This document shows positions 1 through 10,298 of a stretch of 64,000 nucleotides of DNA, piece after piece. A program made the translations under genes and the position numbers. The notes under the pieces are model-generated. The model saw only the letters and a list, made by a program, of their open reading frames with translations. It was not told the origin of the DNA and did not search any database. The DNA is from Paenibacillus sp. D2_2 (GTDB lineage Bacteria; Bacillota; Bacilli; Paenibacillales; Paenibacillaceae). Position 1 is the stretch's first letter, and each line of letters opens with the position of its first letter. The stretch is taken from contig NZ_CP133605.1 of NCBI RefSeq assembly GCF_031199965.1, positions 563,501 through 627,500 of the forward strand. The letters run 5' to 3'.

Positions 1-32
1 AGTGTCGTTAATCTAGAAAAAGTTTTGTTCAT
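1..32 (-). CDS. start of next gene, cut by window edge (possibly ycnI-like)
   Basis: An ATG reading leftwards at 32-30 is preceded by AAAGGAG (47-41) at good spacing and opens with M-N-K-T-F-S-R-L-T-T, a basic start typical of a signal peptide. It lies 20 bases downstream of the copper protein on the same strand, so it is probably co-transcribed with it. In Bacillus subtilis ycnJ is followed by ycnI (DUF1775), which would fit, but only about ten residues are visible and the identity is inferred from position alone. Confidence 0.4.
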   Translation of the reverse strand, partial: MNKTFSRLTT

Positions 33-51
33 ACGTAATTCTCCTTTTATA

Positions 52-1808
52 TTAATTTCCACTCTTTAGAGTAAAATCTTGGTCTATTGAATCAAGCGTC
101 GATAGCAGAATGTGAATGTGTACATTCCATTCTCCGCCCATCGTAATCATCTCATCTGCTTCTAAAGGCGAAGAACCAGGCATTTCAATCTGAATAACTC
201 CCATGTCCATCTCTCTGGAAGTTAGGCTGAGAGTAACCTGCTCAATATTGTTGAGCTTGGCCCCATCGGAGTCCTGAACATTCAGACTGAAATGATTCTC
301 GCCTAAGTGGTTCGGACTGACATTCAGTGTAATCTGATATCCACCCTCGGTCGTGGCCTGAAGAGCTGCCGGTCCCGGTGCGGAGGAGGCGGAAGGCAGA
401 TTTCCTAGTATAGCGGCAAGTACGAGTACAACAGCACCGAGGCAGAATTCGTACCATACGCTGCGTCCAAGCGGTCTGGTGCGTCTTCTCCCGCGAAGGA
501 ACGCCGATAAGGCAAGGGCCAGCATAATGAGCATAAGTGCAAATTTAGCCAACAGGACAAGCCCGTACGGGGTATGCCACAGCGCATGTATGGTTGGAAT
601 ATGCAGAATCCCTCCATAGATCCCAGTGAACAGAAGCAGTAAGACGCAAAGTGAGGCAAGCAGGGAAAAACGGCGAATCGTTCCCCAATAGAGCGGCTTA
701 AAGCTCTCTGTCTGTTCCGTCTGTTTGCGAAGTGTCGGTAACAAGAAGGCAATCGATAGAATTCCTCCAAGCCATATCTCGGCAGCAAGTAGATGAATAA
801 AGTCCGCGCTTATCGCCAGAAACTTATGGCTGGCTGTGGCGGCATGACCGATGAATGCTTTGGCGAGTATCAGGCCGAAACAAGCGGTAAGTGCGAGCCA
901 GGACCACAGAGACTCCTGTCCGATTAATCTGGAAGCAGGTCTATCTGGATCTGGGTGGTGGTACATGCCATTGTCATGCAGATTGTCCTGCCTAGCTCCG
1001 GAAATAGCATAGCTCAGTCCCATGACGAATACAGCGAGAAGTAGGACTTGTAGGGCCTGCCAGGTCCAGATTTGGCCGAAGCTCGTGAAGCGAAGCGTCT
1101 CCTGTAGCAAATCGAGGTCCCAGGCTTTGATCCAAGAGACACCCGCATCACTGGCTGCCTGCTGGGCAGACTGAACAATACGCCGACTACACTGCATGCG
1201 AGCCCGGTGTATAGCAGTAGCAGACTACGTTGATCAAGTAAGTCGCTTCCGCGAAGTCCTCGGGCTCCAGCGGGAAGCAGCAGTAGACGGAAGAGTATGG
1301 TCCCGATACATAGGCTTAGCCCGATATAGAACAGCCAGCGGACGATCATCAAGCCTGTACGGGGCAGCGGATTGTCATTTTCAGCTGGAGCATGCACAGC
1401 GTACCCGCTCCCGTTAGTTCCGATCCCAAATGGAATCGTTCCGCTTATCGCATGGCCATCGCTAGATACAGCCTTCCATTTCATAGTGTAGATTCCGTTC
1501 GGTAAATCGGTCTTCATGCTGGCGACTAATCGCTCGGGATGCTCGGCATCAATGGCGACGTCGCCCTGATCGGCTCGACTTCCATCCGGACCTGTAACTA
1601 TGATGGAGTAGAAGGCTTGCTCAATCGCTTCATTGAAAGTAATAGAGACTTCCTTAGGAGGCGATGCTATAGTCTCGTTCGCCGCTGGGGAAGAAGAGGT
1701 GACGGTCGCATGGGCAGCTGCCAGTCCGGGATCGTAGATGACAGAGATGATTCCGATCAATAAAAGCGGAAGCAGCCACCGATGAGCGATGGATTTGAAA
1801 ATGCGCAC
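52..1808 (-). CDS. ycnJ: CopC/CopD fusion copper protein, YcnJ type (frame broken once)
   Basis: Corrected length is about 585 residues. A signal peptide ends at A-A-A before His33, so the mature protein would start with the His that is a copper ligand in CopC proteins; a CopC beta-sandwich follows (SDGHAISG near residue 120). After it come about eight membrane segments of the CopD type. YcnJ proteins take part in copper acquisition at the membrane. The start is the GTG at 1808, with AAGGTGG nine bases upstream; an ATG at 1844 lacks a site. The reading frame breaks at the GGG at 1164-1166: one more base there joins ...VLFSLP to QQAASDAGVSW and gives an exact multiple of three. A signal-peptide gene starts just downstream. 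A CsoR-type copper repressor gene lies 6 kb away. Confidence 0.85.
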
Positions 1809-2071
1809 AATCAGATACCACCTTATAAATAAATGCAATGACATTTGTTACAACATATCTTTATTTTAAAATTATTTTTGAAGAATGAGTATGGCTATAA
1901 TGGGCTATTCAATTTGCAAATTCAGTACTAAGTATGTCTAAAATATGAAAATTTCAATAAATCCGAGTTGTAATGAAGGGAATAGCGCTTACTTTTAATG
2001 TTAATTATTTAAAAATGGACAAGAGTAAGCTAAAATAAACGAAGAGCTATTATTTGAAGGAGGAAGGTTTA

Positions 2072-3049
2072 GTGACATTGACTATTAAAGTAGGCATTGT
2101 AGGATACGGAAATTTAGGGCGCGGTGTAGAGAAAGCAATCAAACAAAATCCGGACATCGAGTTGCGCGCCATTTTCTCAAGAAGAAACCCAGACGATGTA
2201 GCGGCTGCAAATGGCGTCGTACATATTTCTGAAGTTGAGAAGTACAAGGGCGACATCGACGTATTGATCCTTTGTGGAGGATCTGCAACCGACCTTCCTC
2301 AGCAAGGACCAGAATTCGCTGCTATGTTTAATACGGTGGACAGCTTCGATACTCATGCGAAAATTCCGGGGTATTTCGACCATGTTAATGATGCTGCAAC
2401 CAAGGGCGGAAATGTGAGCTTGATCTCGACTGGTTGGGATCCGGGCTTGTTCTCGCTTAATCGTCTGCTTGCACAATCCGTATTGCCTGAAGGTAAGGAA
2501 TATACTTTCTGGGGCAAAGGGGTTAGTCAGGGGCACTCCGATGCGATCCGCCGTGTAGCCGGCGTTAAGAACGGAGTTCAATATACAATCCCTGTGGAAG
2601 CTGCCGTTGAGCGCGTGCGCAAGGGTGAGAGTCCAGAATTGTCGACTCGTGAGAAACATCTACGCGAGTGCTTCGTCGTTGCTGAAGATGGCGCTGATTT
2701 GGCCAAAATCGAGAGCGAAATCAAGGAAATGCCGAACTACTTCGCGGATTACGATACGATCGTACACTTTATTAGCGAAGAAGAGTTGAAGAAGAACCAT
2801 TCGGCTATGCCTCATGGCGGTATGGTGCTTAGAAGCGGTAAGACGGGTGAGAATAGTACGCAAATCTATGAATTCTCGCTTAAATTGGACAGCAATCCTG
2901 AATTTACAGCCAGCGTACTAGTAGCTTATGCGCGTGCAGTATACAGATTGTCCCAAGCTGGACAAATCGGAGCTAGAACGGTATTTGATATTCCGTTTGG
3001 ACTGATGTCTCCGAAATCGCCAGAACAGCTTCGTAAGGAAATTCTGTAG
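2072..3049 (+). CDS. ddh: meso-diaminopimelate D-dehydrogenase
   Basis: The 325-residue product matches the length of diaminopimelate dehydrogenases, which reductively aminate tetrahydrodipicolinate with NADPH and ammonia to give meso-diaminopimelate in one step for lysine and peptidoglycan. An N-terminal Rossmann motif GYGNLGRG is followed by a family-typical central stretch (STGWDPGLFSLNRLL) and a C-terminal PFGLMSPKSPEQLRKEIL. An upstream TTG at 2054 is in frame, but AAGGAGG at 2057-2063 sits eight bases before the GTG at 2072, which I take as the start. The gene is monocistronic, closed by a strong terminator. Assignment rests on recognised family sequence. Confidence 0.92.
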   Translation: MTLTIKVGIVGYGNLGRGVEKAIKQNPDIELRAIFSRRNPDDVAAANGVVHISEVEKYKGDIDVLILCGGSATDLPQQGPEFAAMFNTVDSFDTHAKIPGYFDHVNDAATKGGNVSLISTGWDPGLFSLNRLLAQSVLPEGKEYTFWGKGVSQGHSDAIRRVAGVKNGVQYTIPVEAAVERVRKGESPELSTREKHLRECFVVAEDGADLAKIESEIKEMPNYFADYDTIVHFISEEELKKNHSAMPHGGMVLRSGKTGENSTQIYEFSLKLDSNPEFTASVLVAYARAVYRLSQAGQIGARTVFDIPFGLMSPKSPEQLRKEIL

Positions 3050-3080
3050 TAGCAGGGATATAAACCTTCTAGAGCGAGTA

Positions 3081-3115
3081 AAAAAAGCCTAAGGCCGGTG
3101 GCCTTAGGCTTTTTT
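3081..3115 (+). terminator. intrinsic terminator of ddh
   Basis: A near-perfect stem (AAGCCTAAGGCC paired with GGCCTTAGGCTT around a three-base loop) is flanked by an A-run and a T-run, so it can act in both directions. Confidence 0.93.
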
Positions 3116-3265
3116 GCACGTTTGGTTATTCCAGTAGATTAGCTATTACAGAAGGCAAGTTATTAGTGCTATCATTCGCGAACATAAATGGTCTGAAAAT
3201 AGGAATAAAGCGTCAAAGGGTAAAAGCACCACAAGAGAAGTTTAACTTTTTAAATAATGAAGTAA

Positions 3266-3279
3266 GTGATAAAAATCAC
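3266..3279. promoter_or_regulatory. candidate Fnr/Crp-type site
   Basis: GTGATAAAAATCAC is a perfect GTGA-N6-TCAC dyad, the core of Fnr/Crp family operators (Bacillus Fnr: TGTGA-N6-TCACA). It lies in the 457-base stretch between ddh and qoxA, about 300 bases upstream of qoxA. Apart from this site and the hairpin at 3520 I see no gene in that stretch. Regulation of the oxidase by an oxygen regulator is an inference. Confidence 0.4.
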
Positions 3280-3519
3280 GAACCACTTGAACAATTATGA
3301 CAATTCATCGAACAATGGCTTGTAGAAAGGGCAATGTGAACAATTATCAAAATCGCTGATTTTACGGGAATATGGTCGAATTTGGCCTAATTTGAACATT
3401 TGATTCAATAATAAGGAGAAAAACCGAAAAATAAATGTAATATTTTTTCAGAAATGTATTTTGCTATGAATTGTTATTGTTTAATAGCTTACCTAACATA
3501 GTGGTAGATATTTAATATA

Positions 3520-3548
3520 ACCATCTTGGGAATGTAGGATGGTGTTTT
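3520..3548 (+). promoter_or_regulatory. small hairpin before qoxA
   Basis: ACCATC and GATGGT form a short stem followed by GTTTTAT, 30 bases before the qoxA start. It could be a weak attenuator, or chance. Confidence 0.25.
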
Positions 3549-3577
3549 ATATTGCTGGAAAGGGGAAACGGAATTTT

Positions 3578-4534
3578 ATGAAAAGGAAAGGATTGCTGCT
3601 GGCCGTTTTTTCAGCGCTTCTTGTCCTCTTGACCGGATGTAATTCGCTCACGGTATTGGACCCTAAGGCTGGTAGCGAAGACGCAGTCAAATGTAATTAT
3701 TTTTTCGATGCTGGTCATGGCGCTAATTTTGCTAGTAGTATACGTGTTGTACATTTTTATGCTTACGAAGTACCGCGCCTCTAAAGCGGCTCCGGATTAT
3801 GAACCGCCGCATGTAGAGGGCAACAAATGGCTGGAATTTATATGGATTGCAATTCCAGTAGTGATCGTTGCGGTTCTGTCTGTAGTTACAGTTCGGACTA
3901 CCAATGCGGTTGAGAAAGTACCAGCGGGGTATGAAGATCAAAAACCGTTAGTCATTTATGCCTCATCCTCCAACTGGAAATGGCATTTCAGCTATCCTGA
4001 GGAAGGAATTGAGACAGTTAACTACGTTAATATTCCGACGAATCGTCCGGTAGAGTTCAAACTATACTCTTACGGTCCAATCACCAGCTTCTGGGTACCG
4101 CAATTAGGCGGTCAGAAGTACGCGATGAGCGATATGATTACTAAGCTGAATCTCGTAGCTGAGCATGAAGGATCATATGTGGGTAGAACTCCAACTTCTC
4201 CGGTAAAGGCTTCGCCGATATGGAATTTGAAGTTCTGGCGATGTCACCGGCCAAATATGACGAGTGGGTTAAAGATGTTAAGAATACAGCTTCTGAATTA
4301 ACAGAAGATGAATTTACGAAGTTGCTTGAAACTGCTAAGTTAGGCAGACTGACTTTTTCCTCAACGCATCTAGAGTTCAGTCCACCTCCTGAAGGTGAAC
4401 ATGCTGGACATAATCATGGAGGAGAATCCGGCGATGATTCGCAAATGGATCATTCCGATATGAATATGGACATGGACATGGATCACTCTGATATGGATCA
4501 TAGTGAGGCTGACCATGCCTCACACGGAAAATAA
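3578..4534 (+). CDS. qoxA: cytochrome aa3 quinol oxidase subunit II (frame broken twice)
   Basis: Corrected length about 319 residues, as in B. subtilis QoxA. A lipoprotein signal ends in LLTGC (Cys21), then two membrane segments and a periplasmic cupredoxin-like domain lacking a CuA site, as expected for a quinol rather than cytochrome c oxidase. The frame is lost near 3668 (two bases short; restored sequence LDPKG-LVAKTQSN) and at the AA at 4187 (one short; VGR-NSNFSGKGFADMEF). Start ATG 3578 follows AAAGGGGA. Unusually the C-terminus (about 4395-4531) is a His/Met/Asp-rich tail with repeated MDHSDM-like units that looks metal-binding. First gene of qoxABCD. Confidence 0.88.
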
Positions 4535-4558
4535 AAGACAGAAGGGAGTAAGCTTGAC

Positions 4559-6528
4559 ATGAAATGGGACGAATTTTTCGTCACTGGGGAACCGATGATT
4601 TACGGAGCGATGGTCAGTATTGTCGTTGCGTCGTTAGCAATCGTCATCGGCTTGACCTATTTTAAAAAATGGGGCTACCTATGGCGCGAATGGTTGACGA
4701 CTGTCGACCATAAGCGGATCGGTATCATGTATATTATTTGTGCGCTCTTGATGTTGTTCCGCGGCGGTGTCGACGCATTGCTTATGCGCGGGCAGCTTGC
4801 TATGCCGGAGAATGGTCTTCTCGATGCGCAGCACTATAATGAGATCTTTACGACCCACGGGGTCATCATGATTCTATTCATGGCGATGCCGTTCGTAATC
4901 GGTCTGATGAACGTGGTTGTACCGCTGCAAATCGGTGCACGCGACGTAGCATTCCCGAGATTGAATGCGGTAAGCTTCTGGTTATTCTTTGCCGGAGCGA
5001 TGCTGTTTAACCTGTCCTTCGTAATCGGCGGTTCGCCGGATGCAGGATGGACATTTACTTCCCTCTAGCCAGCACGGAATTCAGTCCGTCGGTGGGGATT
5101 AACTATTATTCGATAGCTCTTCAGATTTCAGGGATTGGTACGCTGATGACAGGCGTTAACTTCATCGCTACCATTCTGAAAATGCGTGCACCTGGCATGA
5201 AATTGATGAAGATGCCAATGTTTACTTGGTCCGTATTGATCACTTGCGTTATTATTCTGTTCGCGTTCCCGGTTCTTACCGTAGCGCTTGCTCTTATGAT
5301 GTTTGACCGATTGTTCGGTTCGCAGTTCTTCACGATGGCGAACGGCGGGATGGATATGCTCTGGGCCAACCTGTTCTGGGTATGGGGTCATCCGGAAGTA
5401 TATATCGTTATTTTGCCGGCGTTTGGGATTTACAGTGAAATTATTTCTACGTTCGCCCGTAAGAACCTGTATGGTTATAAATCAATGGTATGGAGTATGG
5501 TTATTATCTCACTTCTGTCCTTTGTCGTATGGGCTCACCATTTCTACACGATGGGTCACGGGGCAATGGTCAACGGTGTGTTCTCCATTACAACGATGTT
5601 AATCTCGGTTCCAACCGGGGTGAAAATATTCAACTGGCTCTTTACGCTTCATAAAGGCAAAATCGAGTTTACGACTCCGATGTTGTACTCACTGGCATTT
5701 ATTCCAATCTTCACGATTGGTGGCGTTACAGGCGTCATGCTTGCTATGGCTAGTGCTGACTACCAGTATCATAATACGATGTTCCTGGTTGCTCACTTCC
5801 ACTATGTACTGATTCCAGGTACCGTATTTGCCGTGATCGCCGGCTTCTATTACTGGTTCCCGAAATTGTTCGGATTCCGTCTTAATGAACGTCAAGGGAA
5901 GCTTGCTTTCTGGATAATTTCCATCAGCTTTAACGTAACGTTCTTACCGTTATTCTTCCTTGGACTCAAAGGTATGCCACGCCGGATGTACACGTATTCG
6001 GAGTCTACAGGCTTTGGTCCACTGAACCTGATCGCTACGATCGGCGCCGTCGGGTTAGCCATCGGATTTGCTGTTCTTGTATATAACATTTATTGGAGCT
6101 TCCGGTATGCACCTAGAGATACAACGGGTGACCCTTGGAATGCGCGTACGCTTGAATGGAGCACGCATAGTCCAGTTCCGGAATACAACTTCGCCATTGT
6201 TCCTACAGTTACTGGTCTTGATCCTTTCTGGGAACATAAGAAGGGTGGACATCAGCTCTATAAAGGTAAATACGAAGAGATTCACATGCCGAATAATAGC
6301 GGTCAGCCGGTTATTCTCGGTGCTATATTCTTCTTCTTCGGATTCTTCATGGTGTTTAGCTGGTGGATTCCGGCGATCATCGCAGGGATCGGTGTTGTTG
6401 TACTGATGGCGGTTCGCTCGTTCGAACGCGACCACGGACATCATATTTCGGTTCGTGAGATCGAAGAGACAGAAGCTAAGTTACAAGTGGAAGACACGGA
6501 TGTTAGATTGCGGGGTGAACACGCATGA
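4559..6528 (+). CDS. qoxB: cytochrome aa3 quinol oxidase subunit I (frame broken once)
   Basis: Corrected length about 656 residues, matching QoxB. This is the catalytic haem-copper subunit that reduces oxygen with electrons from menaquinol and pumps protons. The helix carrying [15 protein letters not shown] holds the CuB His and cross-linked Tyr; [11 protein letters not shown] and VAHFHYVL hold further haem/CuB His ligands; multiple membrane helices run throughout. The frame breaks at TTT 5054-5056 (restored WTFYFPLAS). Start ATG 4559 follows AGAAGGGAG. The stop overlaps the qoxC start (ATGA). Confidence 0.93.
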
Positions 6529-7121
6529 AGTTAGACAACTCTTTGCCTTTGGAATATCGTTCTGAAGAGAATAGTAATCGAATTTTTGGTTTTTGGCTGT
6601 TCCTTGGCGCGGAAATCGTGCTGTTCTCGACGCTATTCGCCGTTTACTTCACGCTCTGGAATCGGACTGGTAATGGTCCGGGCGGTAAAGAATTATTCGA
6701 AATAGGTCCGGTTCTGATTGAGACCTTCGTGTTGCTCACAAGTAGCTTCACGATCGGTCTGATGATTAACAGTATGCGTCAGGGACTCAAAAAGCCAGCC
6801 ATGGTGTTCTTCTTCATTACTTTGGCGCTTGGTCTTGTCTTCCTTGGTGTAGAAATTACCGAGTTCGTGACCTATATTAATGAAGGAGCAACGATCTCAA
6901 CGAGCGCCTTTATGTCCAGTCTGTTCGTTCTGCTTGGTACGCACGGTGCGCACGTAACCTTGGGCTTGCTGTGGGGCGCAGGCATTATGATACAGATCAA
7001 ACGCGAGGGCTTTACGCTCGATACAGCGAATAAATCATTTATTTTCTCGCTCTATTGGCACTTCCTTGACGTTGTCTGGATCTTTATCTTCAGCTTCGTA
7101 TATTTGAAAGGAATGATGTGA
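6525..7121 (+). CDS. qoxC: cytochrome aa3 quinol oxidase subunit III
   Basis: A 198-residue protein with five hydrophobic helices and the subunit III signature ([16 protein letters not shown], then [18 protein letters not shown]). It belongs to the COX3 family and stabilises the oxidase; the five-helix form is typical of quinol oxidases. It overlaps qoxB by four bases and is followed one base later by qoxD, so expression is translationally coupled. Intact frame. Confidence 0.95.
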   Translation: MKLDNSLPLEYRSEENSNRIFGFWLFLGAEIVLFSTLFAVYFTLWNRTGNGPGGKELFEIGPVLIETFVLLTSSFTIGLMINSMRQGLKKPAMVFFFITLALGLVFLGVEITEFVTYINEGATISTSAFMSSLFVLLGTHGAHVTLGLLWGAGIMIQIKREGFTLDTANKSFIFSLYWHFLDVVWIFIFSFVYLKGMM

Positions 7122-7122
7122 C

Positions 7123-7407
7123 ATGAAAAAATTATTCCCTGTCCACCATGTCATGGGATATGTGTTCTCGCTGATCCTATCGGTCGTCGCTCTGTCCGTC
7201 ATTCTATGGGATATGCCACTAGCTGTCGGTATGACGATCTTGCTTATCTGCGCAGCGATCCAGATGGGCGTCCAACTGTTCATGTTTATGCATATCGGTG
7301 AGACTGGTTCAAAGACTGCACTATATACGAACCTTGCTTATGCATTGTTTGTAGGGCTTGTAACCCTCTTCGGTACGCTGTTCACCATGATTTGGGGATA
7401 CCAATAA
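7123..7407 (+). CDS. qoxD: cytochrome aa3 quinol oxidase subunit IV
   Basis: A 94-residue protein with three membrane helices and the COX4/QoxD pattern (HHVMGYVFSLILSVVAL, then MQLFMFMHIGE-like QMGVQLFMFMHIGE). Last gene of the operon: it starts right after qoxC, and a strong terminator follows within 40 bases. The small subunit helps assemble the oxidase. Confidence 0.93.
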   Translation: MKKLFPVHHVMGYVFSLILSVVALSVILWDMPLAVGMTILLICAAIQMGVQLFMFMHIGETGSKTALYTNLAYALFVGLVTLFGTLFTMIWGYQ

Positions 7408-7444
7408 AGCAAGACGAGGCGTTAGCCTGGTCTAGTTCTAAGAA

Positions 7445-7485
7445 TCACCCCGTGCCTTCTATATGAAGGTGCGGGGTGACTTTTT
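7445..7485 (+). terminator. terminator of the qox operon
   Basis: Arms TCACCCCGTGCCTTC (7445-7459) and GAAGGTGCGGGGTGA (7465-7479) pair with one G-T wobble, followed by TTTTT. Confidence 0.92.
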
Positions 7486-7595
7486 GTTTCGTCCCGAAAT
7501 GAGTGGAGTGTTGATGTCGAATGACTGTGATGGATTGAAAGGTTACCGGGATTACGATAATATGATGTAAAGAGTCAAAATAGCGAGGTGATAAC

Positions 7596-7943
7596 ATGGC
7601 GGAACAAGAAGATAAGAAGCATGGCGCGACTGATGAGTGCTGCGGCGGTGAGGGTGAGGGCCATGTCCGTCATAGCCATCATTCCGAGGCCGTGAAGAGT
7701 AATTTGACGAGCCGCTTGAACCGGATCGAAGGTCAAATCCGCGGCATTAAAGGTATGATCGAGAAGGATACGTATTGTGATGATGTTCTGAATCAGATCG
7801 CAGCAGTACAATCTGCACTGAATAGTGTCGGCAAGCTGCTCCTAGAAGGTCATATGAAGAGCTGCGTGATTGAGCGGATTCAAGCCGGTGAGATGGATGT
7901 GGTCGATGAACTTCTGGTCACCGTGAATAAATTAATGAAATAA
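7596..7943 (+). CDS. csoR: CsoR/FrmR-family metal-sensing repressor, copper type
   Basis: A 115-residue all-helical DUF156 protein. The copper-sensing triad of CsoR is present: Cys61 (TYCDDVL), His86 and Cys90 (EGHMKSC). The conserved SRLNRIEGQIRGIKGMI stretch forms the DNA-binding helix. Apo-CsoR represses copper efflux genes and releases DNA on binding Cu(I). An N-terminal extension of about 30 residues (ECCGG, HSHHSE) is rich in Cys and His and may also bind metal. RBS GAGGTGATAAC precedes ATG 7596. No copZ/copA gene is adjacent; the visible copper genes are ycnJ and the copper-containing oxidase upstream. Formaldehyde-sensing FrmR is less likely because of the Cu ligand pattern. Confidence 0.88.
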   Translation: MAEQEDKKHGATDECCGGEGEGHVRHSHHSEAVKSNLTSRLNRIEGQIRGIKGMIEKDTYCDDVLNQIAAVQSALNSVGKLLLEGHMKSCVIERIQAGEMDVVDELLVTVNKLMK

Positions 7944-7983
7944 TGCGTGAAATATATACCCCATACTGGTATGTAGAACATTA

Positions 7984-8019
7984 AAGCCCCACAAGTTAGC
8001 AATTGAACTTGTGGGGCTT
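7984..8019. terminator. terminator between csoR and the convergent hydrolase
   Basis: AAGCCCCACAAGTT (7984-7997) pairs perfectly with AACTTGTGGGGCTT (8006-8019). No long T-run follows on the plus strand, so efficiency is uncertain. Confidence 0.7.
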
Positions 8020-8064
8020 ACTCTTTATGTGAGAGTGATCAAAGGGGACTTATTAAACAACCTC

Positions 8065-10143
8065 TTATTTTAACGTGATTTCAAATTGTGATCCTGGCTC
8101 ACCTATAAAGGCAATGATTGCATTCGCTGGCAGCACCATTTCGTTTGCGCCGCTCACTACAGTGAAATTCACACATGCTCCACTGGCATCGTAGACCGCA
8201 AAGGAGCCTTCTTCTGGCATCTTAACGGTCAGTGTCTTGCCAACCGCTTGTTCCGGAACTGTATACCATCTTGTATGACCATTATCTTGAATTTTGGTCT
8301 TAGACTTGTTGCCTGCATAGAGTGGCGTTACATTATCCTGACTAACAAATAGGCTTCCGGCAGCTTGTAGATACTCTACACCGCCTTCTGTGAAGAAATG
8401 GAAGTCACTCGTATCTCTGCCCATCAATGTCGGAATGTTCAACATATTCAGCGCCTCGTTGGCACCCGTAATCTTGTTCGTCATTAAGTACCCTGGCATT
8501 TCTTTGAAGGTTGCTACATGAGCGATAGGAGGTGACATAAGGTAGACTTGAGATGTATATTTCTCACTTACGAGAAAATACGTTTTCCCTTCGCGCGCTT
8601 CCCATGCTTTAGCAACATCTTTGGACAATTCGTTAGGCTCAAGCTTCTCCGCCTGATATTCGGACATAGCCATTTGGCCAAGGCCTGGAATTGCTGAGTA
8701 GGCTCTTACCCATAAGTAAGTACGTCCGTTATCTTCGGTTACTAAGTTTAATTTCACGCTGCCATCCGCGCTAACAAAAGAGCCATCTGCTGTATACGTA
8801 AATTTCTGAGCAGGGGCAGCAGGTACCGCTACTGAACTTAAGGATAATTCTCCATCTTTGCTAATATCCAGCTTCGACAATTGACCTAAGGAGCCATAGA
8901 TGCCTGCATGCTCCATCACATTTTGTGGCATATCAGCCTTAACAGGTACGCCGTATGACTTGGCAGGCTTCAGTTCCTTAATGATACCTTTCTCCTGCAT
9001 TGCACTTAACAGGATCTCGTTTGCCATGATTTGATCCAGTGCGCTTGATCCGCTAGAAGATAATACCGCGACAGATAGCTTCTGCTCAGGTAGTACGACT
9101 AGGGATGCGTGAGACAAAAGGGTGTCCCCGCCCTTCGTAAGTGCTTGAATTCCGTAGTCGTTGAACGGGAACAAATTAACACTATCCCAGCCTAATCCGT
9201 ATGCGAACGAACTATCAGCTTCTTTCGGCCACATGCCGTTCTTGTACTCTGGTTTGCCTATAGCAGTTGCTGATTTCTCCGACAGGAGACCGCTAGCGTT
9301 CCCTGTGAAGATTTGCGAGAAGCGGGCAAGGTCTTCAGCCGTAGAGTAAATACCACCAGTTCCAATAAAATTAACTGTATCCCGCGGTAGCTCTCCTTGA
9401 TAGGCAGGAGAATAAACGCCAGCTAGCTGCGCATTATTTACATCATCTTGCGGTGTTTTCGTATTTTTCATATCTAGCGGCTCTGTAATATATTTATGTA
9501 TGAAGTCTGTGAAGTTCATGCCGCTAACTCTCTCTACCAATATTTCTGCTAGATTGAAGCCGTCGTTGCAATAAACAGAGAATGCACCCGGATCAGCCTT
9601 CAGCCGCTGTGTCTCCAACTGTTTCAGAAAATCGTCATACCCAGATGTATCATTATCATCAAACAAAAAACCATTGGAGAGTGTTGATCCGCTTAAGCCA
9701 GAAGAATGATTTAATAGCATACGCGGAGTAATTTTCTTGTAGCGCTCGTCTTTCATTTTGAAATCAGGAATATAGGTGATCAGAGGCTGATCCAAATCTA
9801 TTTTCCCTTCATCGACAAGCTTCATAACAGCAACGGTTGTGAACATCTTGCTTGTGGAACCGATGCCGTACATCGAATCTGCTGTTAGTGGAGTATTGTC
9901 AGACACATGATTAATACCGGACTGCCCGGATACTACAATCTTTCCATGATCAATAAGTGCGTATTGCAAGCTTGCCGTACCATAACTTTTTGTTAACAGA
10001 TCGGCTTTCTGAGCTGCTATTTGCTTCGTCGCCTCGTATGAGGTACTGTTCTCAGCGGCAAAAGCTCCTGCTGGTACGAGCAGTGCCAGCATCAGGGCCG
10101 CTATCACTAAACGTGATAGGCGATTCTTCATTTTCATATCCAT
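8065..10143 (-). CDS. secreted serine hydrolase of the beta-lactamase/PBP4* family
   Basis: A 692-residue protein with a signal peptide (cleavage near AGAFAA, residue 30). The N-terminal 370 residues form a class C beta-lactamase-like domain: catalytic Ser96-T-S-Lys99, a YCN motif (near residue 195) and a typical LNHSSGLSG stretch. The remaining 300 residues are beta-rich and of unknown role. Such enzymes act outside the cell as D-aminopeptidases, esterases or penicillin-binding proteins; the substrate cannot be read from sequence. AGGAGGT precedes two in-frame ATGs (10143 and 10137); either may be used. Single gene, converging on csoR. Confidence 0.85.
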   Translation of the reverse strand: MDMKMKNRLSRLVIAALMLALLVPAGAFAAENSTSYEATKQIAAQKADLLTKSYGTASLQYALIDHGKIVVSGQSGINHVSDNTPLTADSMYGIGSTSKMFTTVAVMKLVDEGKIDLDQPLITYIPDFKMKDERYKKITPRMLLNHSSGLSGSTLSNGFLFDDNDTSGYDDFLKQLETQRLKADPGAFSVYCNDGFNLAEILVERVSGMNFTDFIHKYITEPLDMKNTKTPQDDVNNAQLAGVYSPAYQGELPRDTVNFIGTGGIYSTAEDLARFSQIFTGNASGLLSEKSATAIGKPEYKNGMWPKEADSSFAYGLGWDSVNLFPFNDYGIQALTKGGDTLLSHASLVVLPEQKLSVAVLSSSGSSALDQIMANEILLSAMQEKGIIKELKPAKSYGVPVKADMPQNVMEHAGIYGSLGQLSKLDISKDGELSLSSVAVPAAPAQKFTYTADGSFVSADGSVKLNLVTEDNGRTYLWVRAYSAIPGLGQMAMSEYQAEKLEPNELSKDVAKAWEAREGKTYFLVSEKYTSQVYLMSPPIAHVATFKEMPGYLMTNKITGANEALNMLNIPTLMGRDTSDFHFFTEGGVEYLQAAGSLFVSQDNVTPLYAGNKSKTKIQDNGHTRWYTVPEQAVGKTLTVKMPEEGSFAVYDASGACVNFTVVSGANEMVLPANAIIAFIGEPGSQFEITLK

Positions 10144-10298
10144 TCTTACCTCCTAAATGTAATCGTACTCAGATTTCCACTACTAAAAGGTATGACAATA
10201 GATCTGTCTTAACATATTTATACGGTTGTATGTGTTCAAAAGATTCATTCATTATTAGAGCGGATGCGTTAGTACATAGACATCCGCTCACACGATTT

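Noticed and set aside
2177..2659. 160-codon minus-strand ORF inside ddh
   Set aside because: Antisense shadow of a well-recognised enzyme gene.
10258..10289. Inverted repeat GAGCGGATG / CATCCGCTC after the unknown gene
   Set aside because: No T-run in either direction; too weak to call a terminator.
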